DNA from: Desmodesmus armatus
Lineage: Eukaryota; Chlorophyta; Chlorophyceae; Sphaeropleales; Scenedesmaceae
Reading direction: 5' to 3'
DNA length: 64,000 nucleotides
Assembly (NCBI GenBank): GCA_007449985.2
Contig: VIIQ02000071.1
Location: forward strand, 406,370-470,369
The notes under the pieces were generated by a model. The model searched no databases and had not been told where the DNA came from. It saw only the letters and a program-made list of their open reading frames with translations. Below are positions 22,617 to 34,300 of this stretch, piece after piece; positions within the stretch are counted from its first letter, which is position 1; every line of letters begins with the position of its first letter. The position numbers and the translations under genes were made by a program.

Positions 22617-23805
22617 GGACCACTTGTGGCCCACAAGCACCGTGTTTGCAGCTGCAGCAAAGTAGCAGCAGCACTTGCAGAGCAGGGATCTGGCAGCTGC
22701 CCCTTGACCTGGGACCTCAGCTCACTGCTGGTCCCTCCCCACAGCCTCCCTGTGCGGAGGGCCACAGTGGTGGCGTGGCTCAACAGCATCTACAGAGCGA
22801 TCAGCAGCTGTGATTTCGAGGAGCAGACGGAGGATGCACACACATGTTGTACAGCAACAAATCTCATTGAGCTGCTGGCATTCGCAGATGCAGTGGACAC
22901 TGAGCGGGGCATCCTGCTGTCCTGCCTGCCTGCTGATCTGGTGATCAGGAGCAGCATGGGAGGCCAGCCGGTGCAGCTGCTGACAGATGGACGCAGCTAC
23001 AGCTTCAACGGCCTGCAGCTGTGCTGCTCGACAGCAATTGGGTGTCACCAGGTGAGGCAGGCTGCACTGTCAGAACCCTCAGGGCTCTCTAGCATGGTGC
23101 AATGTGGGTGGTGTTACGCATGCAAGAGAAGCACAACATATGTATGTCATATGCACACTACCGGATGCAGCATGTTTAACCCAATGATGCGAACCATGCA
23201 TGCTTGTGACTGCCGCACAGGTGGGAATGCCTGCAGGCAGCCTGCAGGAGCAGCAGCAGCTCAGCACAGATGTTGCAGGACAGCTGGAGCAGCTGCTGTT
23301 CCTCGCACACAGCATGCAGCTGCAGCCGCTGATACAGCGCCTGCACCGCTTCCTCGCTAGCAATGCAGCTGACGCTGCCGGCACTGCCCTCCTGTATGGC
23401 GTGTTGGGGCAGGTCTTCACGCAGCGGGTCATTTCAGCAGCACTGGGGCCCGCAGCCGCAGCAGCAGCAGCAGACACCCGCAAGCGCTGGATCAGCAGCG
23501 TGCTGACTCAGCCTGTGGGGTTTGTGGCGGGAACGGGCTGGGCGCAGCAGCTGTTGAAGCCTGTACGTCTGCCCAGCAAGCTGCAGGCACCTTGGAGCAT
23601 CACCGCTGAGCTACAGCAGGAGTGGCTGGGCAGCCATAAGGGTGACACTGTGTCCGTCGAGTTGGATCTGTTTGACAGCAGTACGATCACGATTGGGCCC
23701 AACACGTGGGGTGTGCAGCTGCTGCTGGGGCCTGCAATGTCTATGCAGGAAAGTGACCATAGGCGGCTCATGAGCAGCAGGCAGCCAAGGTTCAGCCACC
23801 CCTGA
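22617..23805 (+). CDS. BTB/POZ-like protein, 5' end unresolved
   Basis: Two exons join in phase: about 22617-23051 and 23221-23805 (TGA stop). The first reads PLVAHKHRVCSCSKVAAAL, then LTWDLSSLLVPPHSLPVRRA and TVVAWLNSIYRA; this is the pattern of a BTB fold, where an AHK/AHR motif precedes a helix, then a strand and the [ST]xxAxLxxLY helix. LLAFADAVDTERG fits the following BTB helix. The second exon (QLEQLLFLAHSMQLQPLIQR) resembles the helical BACK-like part and ends with a domain I do not recognise (SVELDLFDSSTITIGPNTWG). Such proteins usually act as substrate adaptors for CUL3 ubiquitin ligases or as scaffolds. No start codon in this frame precedes the conserved part, so an upstream exon is missing; 22617 is a guess based on a TTCTCAG acceptor. 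Confidence 0.5.
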
Positions 23806-26799
23806 TGCTTGCTGTGCGGCTAGCCTGCCCAGCGGTTGGGTGCAGTCAGCGCGCGCAGTACACTGCTGCAGTCACGGTTAGGGGTATTAGCAGCACATGC
23901 GCATGTGGCGCTGCTGCTACGTCTGTCTCTGTCAGCGGAAGTTGCTCCTTCCCTGCTGCTGCTGCATGTCAGCAGTATTGTGCCGCAACAGTGGTGTAGC
24001 ACTGTAGCGCTACGCACACGTGGAGTGGCGTGCTGTGGCTGGCTGGGTGTTCCACTCAGTCACACTGGTTTCTGCAATTTCCAGTTGGGTAGGGGTAAGC
24101 ACCGCAATACCGCATTGTTGGAAACGTGTTAGAGCACCTGTGTTGTCGGTTGTGGGTGTTGCACCCACCTTGGTATGGCGTTTGGCATATTCCGGCGGCT
24201 GGGGTTACACAGCATACTGAGTCAACAGCCCTCCTGTCTTGTGCATTCAAGGCTGCTTGGGTGTGCATTGGCGGGTGCAGTGCTGTGTGCTGGCAGCGTG
24301 TTTGGCATGGCACTGTTGTTGCTTGGGGAACTCCCCTCTGCTTCATTGTTGGGATGCCTTGAAAGCCACTCATTCTCTGTTGGCATAGCATAGCAATCCT
24401 GCCATACCTCCGACTGTGGGCCCCAGCGGCTGTCTTTTGATGAAGGCAGCTCACTATTGTGCAGCATAGCTAGTTTGGCACTGCTGGCAGCAGCACTGTG
24501 AAGATTGTGCATTCACCACTACTCATGACTGTGGGCCAGAACTGCTGGCAGTTGCTGTTATACTGTGTGACACGGGGAGCAGTCAATAGTGTCTTGCAGC
24601 AGGGTACAATCATCTGAGAGGCCGTGACTGCTGCTGAGGACCTAAGACACTGGACAAGGTCCCACCTCTTGTTGGACGGTGGTCATTGGGTCTGTAGGAC
24701 TGACTGGCCAACGCGTTCGTATCGTGTCACTGTGCTGCTCAGAGTGATGACTACGGCACATCCCTCTGTGTGCACGGGTTTAGGGTTTAAGGTTAGGGTG
24801 AGGGTTGGGGTTTAGCCCCAACCCCGCCTGGAAGCTTCAGGTGTGCACGGTGGCGGTGATTGATCAGCGGCGTCTCTCTGCTCCTCAACCTGCAAGCAAG
24901 GGCCACGCATTTCTTGCTCTGGGGAGTGAGAACAGTTGCCGCGGGCGGAAGATTTTTGGTGCAGTCAGCATACGCATCTGCACCTCAAGCTATATTGCCA
25001 GAAAAGTTGTGTTAGTTGGCCCCATGACAGGGACTCTTGGAGGGCGTACCTATCTTATTTGTTGCAGCGAGGCTGCCAGAGCCGGGCAGCAGTGATGCAA
25101 CCCCAGCCCTGGGGGGACATGATGTCAGGTGCATCCGCTGAACAAGTGCTGGGCATGACCACTTCCATTGGTTGTGGGCTGTCTTTGCAGGATTTGGTTT
25201 GTTGCCAACTGGGTGCAGTTGCAGTTGCAGTCCATGCGCGCGAGCAGCAAAATTGTGAACAGTTCTTGCAGTGGCATGTGTTTGATTGCTCATGGTACTA
25301 CTGTTCACTGCCAGCCAGCTTATGGGAATTGATCTGCTCTGTGTGTTACACGCACACACTGTACAACTCACTGCCTCTGCAGCTGCACTTTGCAGCTCAC
25401 ACCGCCATGCACATGAGCATGATCGCCCAGCCGTGAAAGCTGTGTAGTACACGAATAACCATGCCCCCAGGCAACAAATGGCCCAGTGACTGCGCTGAAG
25501 CTGCAGCTGTGGCTTTCGGCCAGACCAGAACACCTACACAGTAGGGGTACACTGATGGTCACTGGACCTACCGATCAGCCAAGCAGCCTGCACCACCACC
25601 ATCCCTGCATGTACATACGATGCAGAACCTTTGCAGGCCCAAACTTAGCCAGTGGTTGCCTTGAGCCCTGCTGCAACATGCCATGTGACTGCGACTCTCG
25701 AGTGCACATTGCAAACCACAGTGTGCAGGTACCACCCACACAACCCCACGTGCCCCCCCTTCCCCAACCCGCCCCACCCCCCCCCCTTGCCGGACACTGA
25801 TCTGATGCTGTAAGATCAACTGGCCAGTGGACCACAGATCAGACAGAAGACGACTAATTACCCAGCCCACATCATCCACATCATCCACAAGTGATGTTCA
25901 TCCCCGCACTGGCAGTGGATGCACCCTTGCAGCAAGCAAAATCAGCACTCACAACCCCCATTCGCGCCTCGGCAGCTGCAACACAACTTTGCAAGAGCTG
26001 TACAAAAAGCAGACAAATCTGGGCTTCTGCCGCTGCATATGATATGGCCTTTCCAGTCCTTTTGCCAACACCGTCGACCATGCAACAACAGCTGGGTGGG
26101 GATCATGCCAGGCAGCTGCCTGCGACAGTACCAACGCTGCACCTTCACTGCATGCACTACAGCTGCACGGTGCAGCAGAGAGCCACTGGGCTCTGACACA
26201 CCATGAAGAAGCTGGCCAATTTTTCAGCTAACAGCATGACAAAAATTGCCAGCAAGCTGGCACACACCTGCAGACAATGTTTATTGCTCAAACCTGCAGG
26301 CAAACCTGGTCTACTACTACACCAACTGACTCAACTCGGAAAAAACACGTCCCTGCCAAGACCCTGAACACTGCTGGGGCTCCTGGACTCCCAATTTCAG
26401 CCTGCATCGGATGCACCCACCACCTGCCACTGGGCAGGCTGGCCACGTGGCCCAACTGAGCAACTACTGTGCACCAACTTTGCACAGGATAAATCAGAGT
26501 AACGCACAGTGTGTAGCAGCTGTATCAGCAAACTGTGACAGTGCAACTAGCAAAGGAAACGGCCATCGCTGCAATGCCTGGTAATCAGGCAGATGGAATG
26601 GGTCCCTCCGCTGCTGAATAGTAATCATCACCAGCAGGGAATGAGACATCTCCCAACATAATGCCTCACTGCCACTAGCAAAACAGATACCCGGCGGCAC
26701 ATGAGCTGCACACCCAAACTGAGCAAAGAGGATTACGGCATGATCTGAGGAATTGCGTAAAGACATCACTGCCTATGCCTCATACTGTAACATGACAAT
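23806..26799. other. Intergenic region, no gene supported
   Basis: Nearly 3 kb without an exon I can defend. It contains a degenerate telomere-like run at 24778-24814 and scattered GTTG/TGCTG-rich sequence. Several open frames above 90 codons exist but show low-complexity or Cys/His-biased translations typical of chance frames in GC-rich DNA. Confidence 0.5.
24778..24814 (+). repeat. Degenerate interstitial telomere-like repeat
   Basis: The run contains TTTAGGG, TTTAAGG, TTAGGG, TGAGGG, TTGGGG and TTTAG in tandem, close to plant/algal telomere units (TTTAGGG or TTTTAGGG), in about 37 bases. Confidence 0.6.
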
Positions 26800-28227
26800 T
26801 TAAGGAGCATCCTCCAGAGGGTCGGTGGTGTCATCCACAGGACCCTGAGGGTTAGCAGGTGTTGCCATGAGGGCAACCAGCGCAGCAGCAACAGGCTCCT
26901 GTGCTGCAGCTGGCACAGCCTCTGCCACGGAAGCAGCAGTAGCAGAGGGCTCCACAGGAGTGTTGGCAACAATAACAGCATCGGAAACAACTGCAGAATC
27001 CTCTGCAATATCCTGTCCTGCAGCGTCGGCATTGACGGACAAGGCGTTGACTTCATTGTATGTCAGCTTGCACTTAGCGATGTCGTCGCGAGCGTACCCG
27101 GCAGCCGCGGCAATATCAAAGATGGCCATGACCGCCTGCTTGTATATCTTCTTCACCACCCTACCCTTCTCGAAGGCAGCGGCCTTCCACACGGCAGGGT
27201 CAAGCAGTGCTTCAACAGCCTGCAACTTGCCCTTGGGAACATTCATGGAAGCAAGGGCGGGCTGGGCCATGCGCCAGTGGGCGTGCGCCTCGGCCTGCAG
27301 GAGAAGCCGATATGAACCCAAGTCATGATGGCATGACTGCAACATGTGCTTTCGAGAAGCTTACGCCGCATGCATGCCCTGCTGCAAGGATGATGTGCTG
27401 GTGTCAAATGGCATGCGATCCGACCATAGTATGGTATGCAGTTCTGTGGACAGGCCGCCTGGCACATGCCTTGATGAGCTGAACAAGTGACTCATGATGC
27501 CACATGAGCTGCACAAGTGCCACTTGAGTCAGTGACTCATGATGTCATCACTGCCTGGTCACGCGGCGCGCAAGGCTTACCGCAAACTCCGCAGGCTGGC
27601 ATGACTTGTAGGTGGTGGTGCACGGTGCAGCTTTGGATTCACCAGCGTTGTAGACGGCCGCCAGGGTCAATTGAAGCTGCGAGGCGTTCAAGTCAATGGG
27701 GTTGTGTGAGAATGATGGTCGACAAAGATAAACATCTCTCAGAGGCGGTGCCACAGGCTCACGGTGAGGCGTCAGGGGCTGCAAGCTAGTTGCACATTTG
27801 TGCAACCGTTCCAGCCACACACATGCACAGAACTGTTTGCTGACACCACGCAGTGCGCTTGTTCGAATCAAAGCATTCCTCTTCTGTCAGAAGTCCCCAG
27901 ACGGCTACAGCCTTGGGTTGTGGCCAGGCAATGCCTTGACCCAGCAGGTCAATGCTGCACGCATCATGCATAAGACATGCCGTAAGCCTCCAAAGCTAAA
28001 CCAGCAGCTCCAGTCCCATGCCGCACAGTAGGTTCCTTGTTCATGCAACCACATCATCCCACCTACCTGGTTGACGTTGACAATCTTGAGGGCCTCCAGG
28101 CGGAGGGCCAGCAGCTGTGCAGGGTTGACGGTAGTGGGTACTGCGCCAGTAGTAGGGTGCACAAACAGGTTCTGAATCTTCTTGGCGTTTGCCAGGAAGT
28201 TCAAGTTCACGATGGAGGTCACAACCT

Positions 28228-28263
<36 letters not shown>

Positions 28264-30665
28264 ATCGAAGGTGCACCATGAGACACACTTGAGTCTTCAA
28301 GACCAAGTTGGTGTTCATGCCATGAACATGGTGCATCACGTCCAAGGCAACATGCCATGCTTGCGGCTTCACCAGCATGCATGGATGGTTGCCCTGGTAG
28401 GAAGCCTGGCAAGTAACAGCGTTGCCTGGCAAGTAGTGCATCACGACACTGTTGGAGTCTTTGAGCAAAGCCAAAGAACCAGTTGCCCAGCAAAGGTGTC
28501 ATCTGGCCGCCAGTTGCCCGAAGCCACGTGTGTACACTGACTTAGACCGCATGTCATTCGTTCGTAAAACAACCCGGCAGTGCTGCAACGGGGTCATGCT
28601 GAGTCAGCGCGTCTGTGTTTCAACTTGGTGATGCCCCCTTTCCCCTACTAGAAGCTGTCACCGGTGCCACTGTGCAGTGTCGTGACCTACCGGGTTTTTG
28701 CCCTTCCTGAGGTTGGCTGTTGTGCAGAAGAGGTCAGCCACCTTCTCAGACACTTCCCAGGGTGTGACATCAGCAGCAACACGCACGGTGTTCTTCTCAG
28801 TGGAAGCGGGAGTCACGCCCGTGTAGCAGCCAACACCATGGTCGGTCTCACCTGGTGGGGCAGCAGGCGGGGCGTGCACAGGGTCAGGGGAAGCAGCCAT
28901 GCACTGCAGAATGTGCTATCGTACTGACATACACTCTGTGAGGCCTGACCCTGCCACATCTGATGACGCACACGCCTTGTGCGCGCAGTAGGCACTAAAG
29001 GACATGCGGCACATCACTGGCTGTCATGCTTTGTGTGTTGTGAGGCGCAGGCCTAGCGAAGTACCCGCACCCCATTGGTAATAGCAGCTGATCAGTGATC
29101 AGAGGGGTGTCGGCAGCAGACAATGTTGGCAGCAGTCCCAGCAATCGAGACTTACTGTGTCCTTGCCTGACGGCTGCAGGGTTTGCCATGAGTGCTGTGT
29201 AGCCTGCATCCAGCTCGTGGTGCCAGTACAGGGTGAGGTAGAAGGTGAGGTAGGCCTTCAGCATGGGGGAGCGGTAGGCAGCAAAGCGCCCGGTAGGGGC
29301 CCAGTCACCCTTGGCGGCCAGGGACTCACTGCAGGCAGCAGCATGGAAGGGGGGGGGGGGGGGGGGCGCAGGGGGGGGGGGGGCAGGAAGCTTATGGGCG
29401 CAGAAATTCGATGGTCTCCCAGTGCCATTTGCGTGATGAACCTGTGTCATGCTGCATCAGGCAACCTTATTGCAGCAAACCCAGCGCACAGCGTTCAAGC
29501 AGCAGTGGAACAAGTACACATGTGCACAAATTCTTTTGCAGTCATACACGCTTTGTTGTGTGCGGAGAGCCATGCGGGGGGGGGGGGGAGGGGGGGGGGG
29601 TTACCTCACCTGATGACCTTGTCTAGGTATGCGTTGGTGTCCAGGAAGCCGTTGTTGACTGTCTCACTGAAGTAGGTTGTGGACAGCAGCCACCAGGGCT
29701 CTTGGAAGCCAGCAGAGGTGGTGTAGTTGCGGCCAACAACAGGCTTGGCATTGCGGGGGTTCTGCAGAGAGGAAGGGAAGAAGTGTGAAGTGGACGGCGG
29801 CACATGTGTCAGCTGTGTCAAGCACATGTGGCTTGTCGGGGGAGCCGGGCTGCTGTGCACTTGGTGTATTCTGCCAGACGCGTTGACAGCAGTCATGCTG
29901 GCTGACAGGCTGGCTGTTCAGGGCGTACCGTACGCTAGGCTAGCAGCTGTTTGACAGTTGAGTGCAGCACTGCTATACGAATCACAAGTTACAGAGCAGC
30001 AGCACGGTGCCGAGCTGCACACTGCTGCAGGACAGGCATTGCGCAGCTGCTGTTACTGCCAGACAGTGCTTCAGCAACCCCAGCCTGGCGGCCCTCATGA
30101 TTGGTTGCTGTATACACCGCATGAAAGGCAGGAAAGCCTGCTGAACTTGTTACTGTTACACTCACTGGGGGGGTGGATGTCAGGCTGCGCCAGGCGTTCT
30201 TGCCGAAGATGTAAATCTTCTCAGCCTCTGCATAGTTGCCAGCGTCAATCTGGGCCTGCAAGGACAAGCATGGATTGTGAAATATTTCAGTCTTGTGGCG
30301 TCTCCCTAAGCAAATTGTGTGGATTCAACGTCATACGTAGTCTGAACGACCTGAGGTAGACAGTTCTGACATTGCAGTTTGCAGGATTTCTGACGGTGCA
30401 CCCTGCAGCCCACAACTGCTTGGGCCACAGTGCCGTTGCTATTGCTGCTGACCGTCCAATTTGGCAAGCATGGTGATCATTCTCAACTTACAAACATGTC
30501 CTTGACGTCCATGGAGGCATTGGCGTAGGAGGTGACATTGAAGTAATACTTGTAGGTGTCGATGGTCAAACCTGCGGTGAATTCGGCGGCTGTGGCAGGC
30601 ACAGGGCTGCAAAGCAGCACAAGTGCTAGCACACAGACTGCAGAGAAAGCGTATTGAGCAGCCAT
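26800..30665 (-). CDS. FEA1: FEA1/H43-family periplasmic iron-assimilation protein, eight exons
   Basis: Homologue of the algal FEA1/H43/HCR1 proteins, secreted to the periplasm and thought to help iron uptake; family members are induced by iron starvation or high CO2. Exons: 30665-30492, 30255-30166, 29761-29610, 29328-29156, 28851-28691, 28225-28067, 27778-27581, 27294-26800; all phases agree, giving 533 residues. Residues 1-27 form a signal peptide (MAAQYAFSAVCVLALVLLC then PVPATAAE). Diagnostic stretches are FTAGLTIDTYKYYFNVTSY, AEKIYIFGKNAWRSL, GRNYTTSAGFQEPWWLLST, WHHELDAGYTALMANPAAV, DHGVGCYTGVTP, PLTPHREPV with YLCRPSFSHNPIDLNAS, and AHWRMAQPALASM. Several Asp, Glu and His residues could bind iron. 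The last roughly 80 residues (NTPVEPSATAASVAEAVPAA...) are Ala/Val/Pro-rich and acidic, longer than I expect for FEA1. A (CAG)n run at 28228-28263 abuts the acceptor of exon 6. Confidence 0.9.
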
Positions 30666-31433
30666 TGCCTGATCACTGACTCCAATGGCAAGTAACAAAG
30701 GGGGTTTGACTTTGCGGCGGTTGTCGGGACCGGCGGTGATGCTGTTCGAGAACCCCTATTGAACACGATAGACAGTGTATGGAACGATCGGCACTTTATG
30801 GCTGGCATGAGGAGCACACAGCCTGCTGGGCACACGCTCTAACAACAGAGAAAGCCTGGCCTGTGCCCAGCCACAAGCCTGGCGTGTGCCAATGACACTT
30901 TAGTGCTATAGTGCAAGCCTGTCACATGCTGAATGAAAAAATGAACCAAAGAGCTAGTACCTGATAACTGCAAGATGAAGAGGACACAGAACGGAAGTTA
31001 CAACGCATGCACACGTGTGCTGTACTATACGCTTGAGGGTTTCCATTCTCGAAACCATCCATAGACGAAGGAATCATATATGTCTGGAACTAATGTGCCT
31101 TCGTCGCAACGCTGTGCGGGGTCTGCTGGTGAGGATTGGTTGGTGACTAAGGTTGACCTTGCCAACGCAGTTGCGCAAGTAGACCCACGGACGTGCTTTA
31201 ATCTGCCTCTTTAAAACGGTGAGAACTGCACACAAATCTCCGCACAACACGTGTGGGGTTCACGGAGACTTTCTGTCCGATCCACTGATAGTCACGTGAA
31301 TCCGCTTGCGAGCTGGCTACGGCCTTGGTGGCGGTTTCAGTTCCTGATTCCTGCAGCTGCTGCTGAAGCTGAACCATTGGCAGTCCTTGTGGTTGTGCAC
31401 ATCCTTTGAGTTATTTCAAGGAGTACAGTACCC
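30666..31433. promoter_or_regulatory. Upstream region of the FEA1-like gene
   Basis: About 770 bases between the FEA1-like start codon and the CACTA element. It must include the promoter; I could not identify a TATA box or an iron- or CO2-responsive element with confidence. The transposon lies close enough to affect the distal promoter. Confidence 0.4.
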
Positions 31434-34261
31434 CACTACGGGAAAACGCGGCCCTTTCGCGGCGTAAACATTTTTACAAACCAGTAAATCAGCGTAAGAG
31501 TTTGCGTAAACATTCACTGGCGGGCGTAAAACGCTGGTAAAAGTGCTTCAACTTTACCGGTTTACCTTGATGTAAAGAGGCCAAGTAAACTGCAAAATAT
31601 GCAAGTAAACTGCGCTTTACGCACGTAAGACCTGCATTCTGCGGTAATATTCAGTAAAAATCGTTTACATGTTTACATGTAAACCTGTCCAGCCACACTT
31701 TACGTGAATGCTGTAAAAGTGCCCGTAAACCTGCATGTTTACAATAGATTACAGCTGCTTTTACAACACGGTTACCAGCAACTGCGTAACATTGGCTGCC
31801 GTAACTCTCTCTCTCTGTACTGCCATATGCGATCCCCTGTGTTGCTGCTGTTCAGCATGCAGCACCACTACATGTTGCTGACATCTCAGTGAAAGGCGGG
31901 CTCTGCCAGAAGCCACAAGCAGCTGCAGGTGTCCACGGTGCAGCCTGCATGCTAGCAGCAGTGCAGCCACTGGTGGCATGCTTGCACCCCTGCAGCTGTA
32001 CTACTGTTGCATCAACTCCAAGAAACAACCCCCATAGCCTTTGATTGCACACGTATGTGTTACCCTCTTATCATGTAGACCTGCAACACCCGCAACTACC
32101 ACACGTACGCCACCCCAAAGGGCACACACAAAACACCCACCATGCTGTGCTCAAGTGCAGAGCCAACCCAAACAACAAGGTAGCCATCTACACATGCATG
32201 ACAAGCAAGAACACCGCGAGCATGTTCTTTGAAAGCACGCCACAACCCTTGATGTGCACATCTCCTGGCGTATTGGTGCTTGCTTGCAACAGACCTGGCG
32301 TACAACACAACCGAAACCAAACCCAACCACACACACACAACATCAAGCACTGTCATGCCATGATCACCTAGATGCCCCTCAACATTAGGGCGGACAACAC
32401 TGCCGCAATAAAATGCATACAACACAACCTCCCTGCGCTCAGCTAGTGCCATAGATGTGTGTCGTCGCCTTGTGTAAGCTGATGCCGCAGCCTTGCCCGA
32501 TCAATGCCAAGACCTGCAGCAACATAGCACACTGCATGTCTCAGCATCTCATCTCCTAACCAAGCGTGTGATCAAGCGTGCTGGTCAGTCAGTCTCAGTA
32601 CTGCTGAGTGATTGCTCAGACTAAAATGCCTCTTCAGCCTGACTTGTGCAACGATACTGCTATGCCATATCAGCGCAAGGAATATGGCAGCAAGATCAAG
32701 GCAGCTCAAGGCTGGGGTGACATGACTTGCCACGTTATTGTCATACCAACAGGTATACAGCACAAGACTTACACAGTGTTGTTCCGCGAATGTGGGTCAT
32801 GACGGCCATGCAAGTGGCGGCAGACCGGCCGGTAGCTGGACCTTCAGCAGCCCAGCGCTAGCAAGTAGCCAGATTACCTGCAGAGACACAATGGCAAGGA
32901 TGGGTTGTTTGAACTAATTTCTCTGGATGTTTCACCACTGTTAGCCACAGGCAGCAGTCGCTCAGCGCCCTGCCAACAACTGCAGACAAACCATACTCCC
33001 AAGCTGTTGCCACACTGCAGGCACATGGCTTGCTGTCAGGGCTGCCACTCACCATGACGAGTGCCATTGGAGGGGCAACGCAGAACGGGGTCAGTGGCAT
33101 CTTGGCAGACAGCACCTCGCTCAGTCGATGTAGCTGAACATCCTGGATACGAGCATCTCAGCTCAAGTACAGAACCTGCAGACACCAGAAAAGATGGCAG
33201 TGTGGTAAAGTGGCACTGTGCAGTACGTGGAAGCAAACACAGGTGTCACATGTATGCATGGCATTGAATGCCACTTGCTGCTGCCCACAGGCGCTTGCTC
33301 CCCCAGCCTGGATCACCTCTCAGTAAAGCAGCTGTACCACCTCTCAGTGCTGCTGCTGTGTTACAGCAGCACACTCAAACATGGTGGTGAAGGCTGTAGT
33401 CAGAGGCACTGTACAGCGACTGACGTCGCTTTTCTAACTGTCACCAGTCCCCTTGACAACAGCAACCAAGCACACCGTTGAATGCATGTGTTCTCATCGC
33501 AGCTCAAACAGAATGGCATTCATTAACTGAACACATACATGGAAAGCCGCACCTCACCTGCAGGCTGTGGTGAAGCGGGTTGCCTGTGGGGATGCAACTG
33601 CTGCTGCTCATGAGTGATTGCAGCACTGCCCAGCCGTTGGTCGAAGGGCTGCACACAGGCCAACAACGTATGCCCTTCAGCATATATAACATGAGATGCA
33701 CCGGCAGAGACCGCCACACGCACAGGCAGACAGTGGACCTTACCAACCAACTGCCAGATCACATCACGTCTGTATGTCTGCTGAAGACACCAGCCGTCGC
33801 CTGCCTGCCTCAGACAAAAACTGATGATACATGTAAGCGTTCCAAGCACTTGATCATTGATCCTGAGCTTAGGTACGCTGAGCTTCTGTCTGCTGTGCAG
33901 CAGCACAGTGGTCTACAGGCGCGTATCGATCGATGGAGGCTTCCATGGAACGTCAGTTTGGCTTGACAACTACGCTGTATAAGCTAGTCTGCGGTATATG
34001 CAGCGGCGCCCTCATTAGTCACTGCAACGGTCATGCCGTTGGGAGTTACGAGAGTTGTAATGTTTGTTTCTGTAGCTTTACCACATGATTACAGGCAATT
34101 ACTGATGTAAAGATGGTTTACTTCAGTTCTTACGGTCTTACAAGCAGATTACGCTGGTTTTACAAGTTTACCTCCAGGTGGTTGGTGTTTACAATGTAAG
34201 CTTTGTAAATGATGTTGTAATTCCAAGTTTACAGCGCCGTACAAGAGGTCGGTTTCCAGTA

Positions 34262-34264
<3 letters not shown>
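31434..34264. mobile_element. CACTA (En/Spm-type) DNA transposon, probably non-autonomous
   Basis: The left end reads CACTACGGGAAAACGCGG and the right end, on the other strand, CACTACTGGAAACCG, the classic CACTA terminus. Both are flanked by CCC, which fits the 3-base target duplication, though the right flank is a poly-C run. Inside each end lie dense GTAAA/TTTAC words in both orientations: about 31465-31800 on the left and 34055-34240 on the right, as in the subterminal transposase-binding arrays of this superfamily. At 2,831 bases it is short for an autonomous element, and no DDE transposase motif was found. A possible spliced frame on the minus strand is listed separately. Confidence 0.88.
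33053..33769 (-). CDS. Candidate two-exon frame carried by the CACTA element
   Basis: Exon 33769-33558 (VIWQLVGKVHCLPVRVAVSA, ending HRQPASPQPAG) and exon 33175-33053 (SVLELRCSYPGCSATSTERG, ending RCPSNGTRHG) are each bounded by AG and GT sites and join in phase 1. No start or stop exon is assigned and I do not recognise the product. It could be part of a transposon accessory protein or a captured host fragment. Low confidence: the support is splice-phase agreement and normal-looking composition only. Confidence 0.3.

Positions 34265-34300
<36 letters not shown>

Noticed and set aside
23806..26799. Hydrophobic frames such as that at 24175-24393
   Set aside because: Short, without splice or start context and without a recognisable family; typical of chance frames in this base composition.
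28203..28263. CAG-repeat coding frames on the plus strand (poly-Gln)
   Set aside because: The run lies at the end of intron 5 of the FEA1-like gene, beside its exon 6 acceptor; the sense strand there reads CTG and is spliced out.
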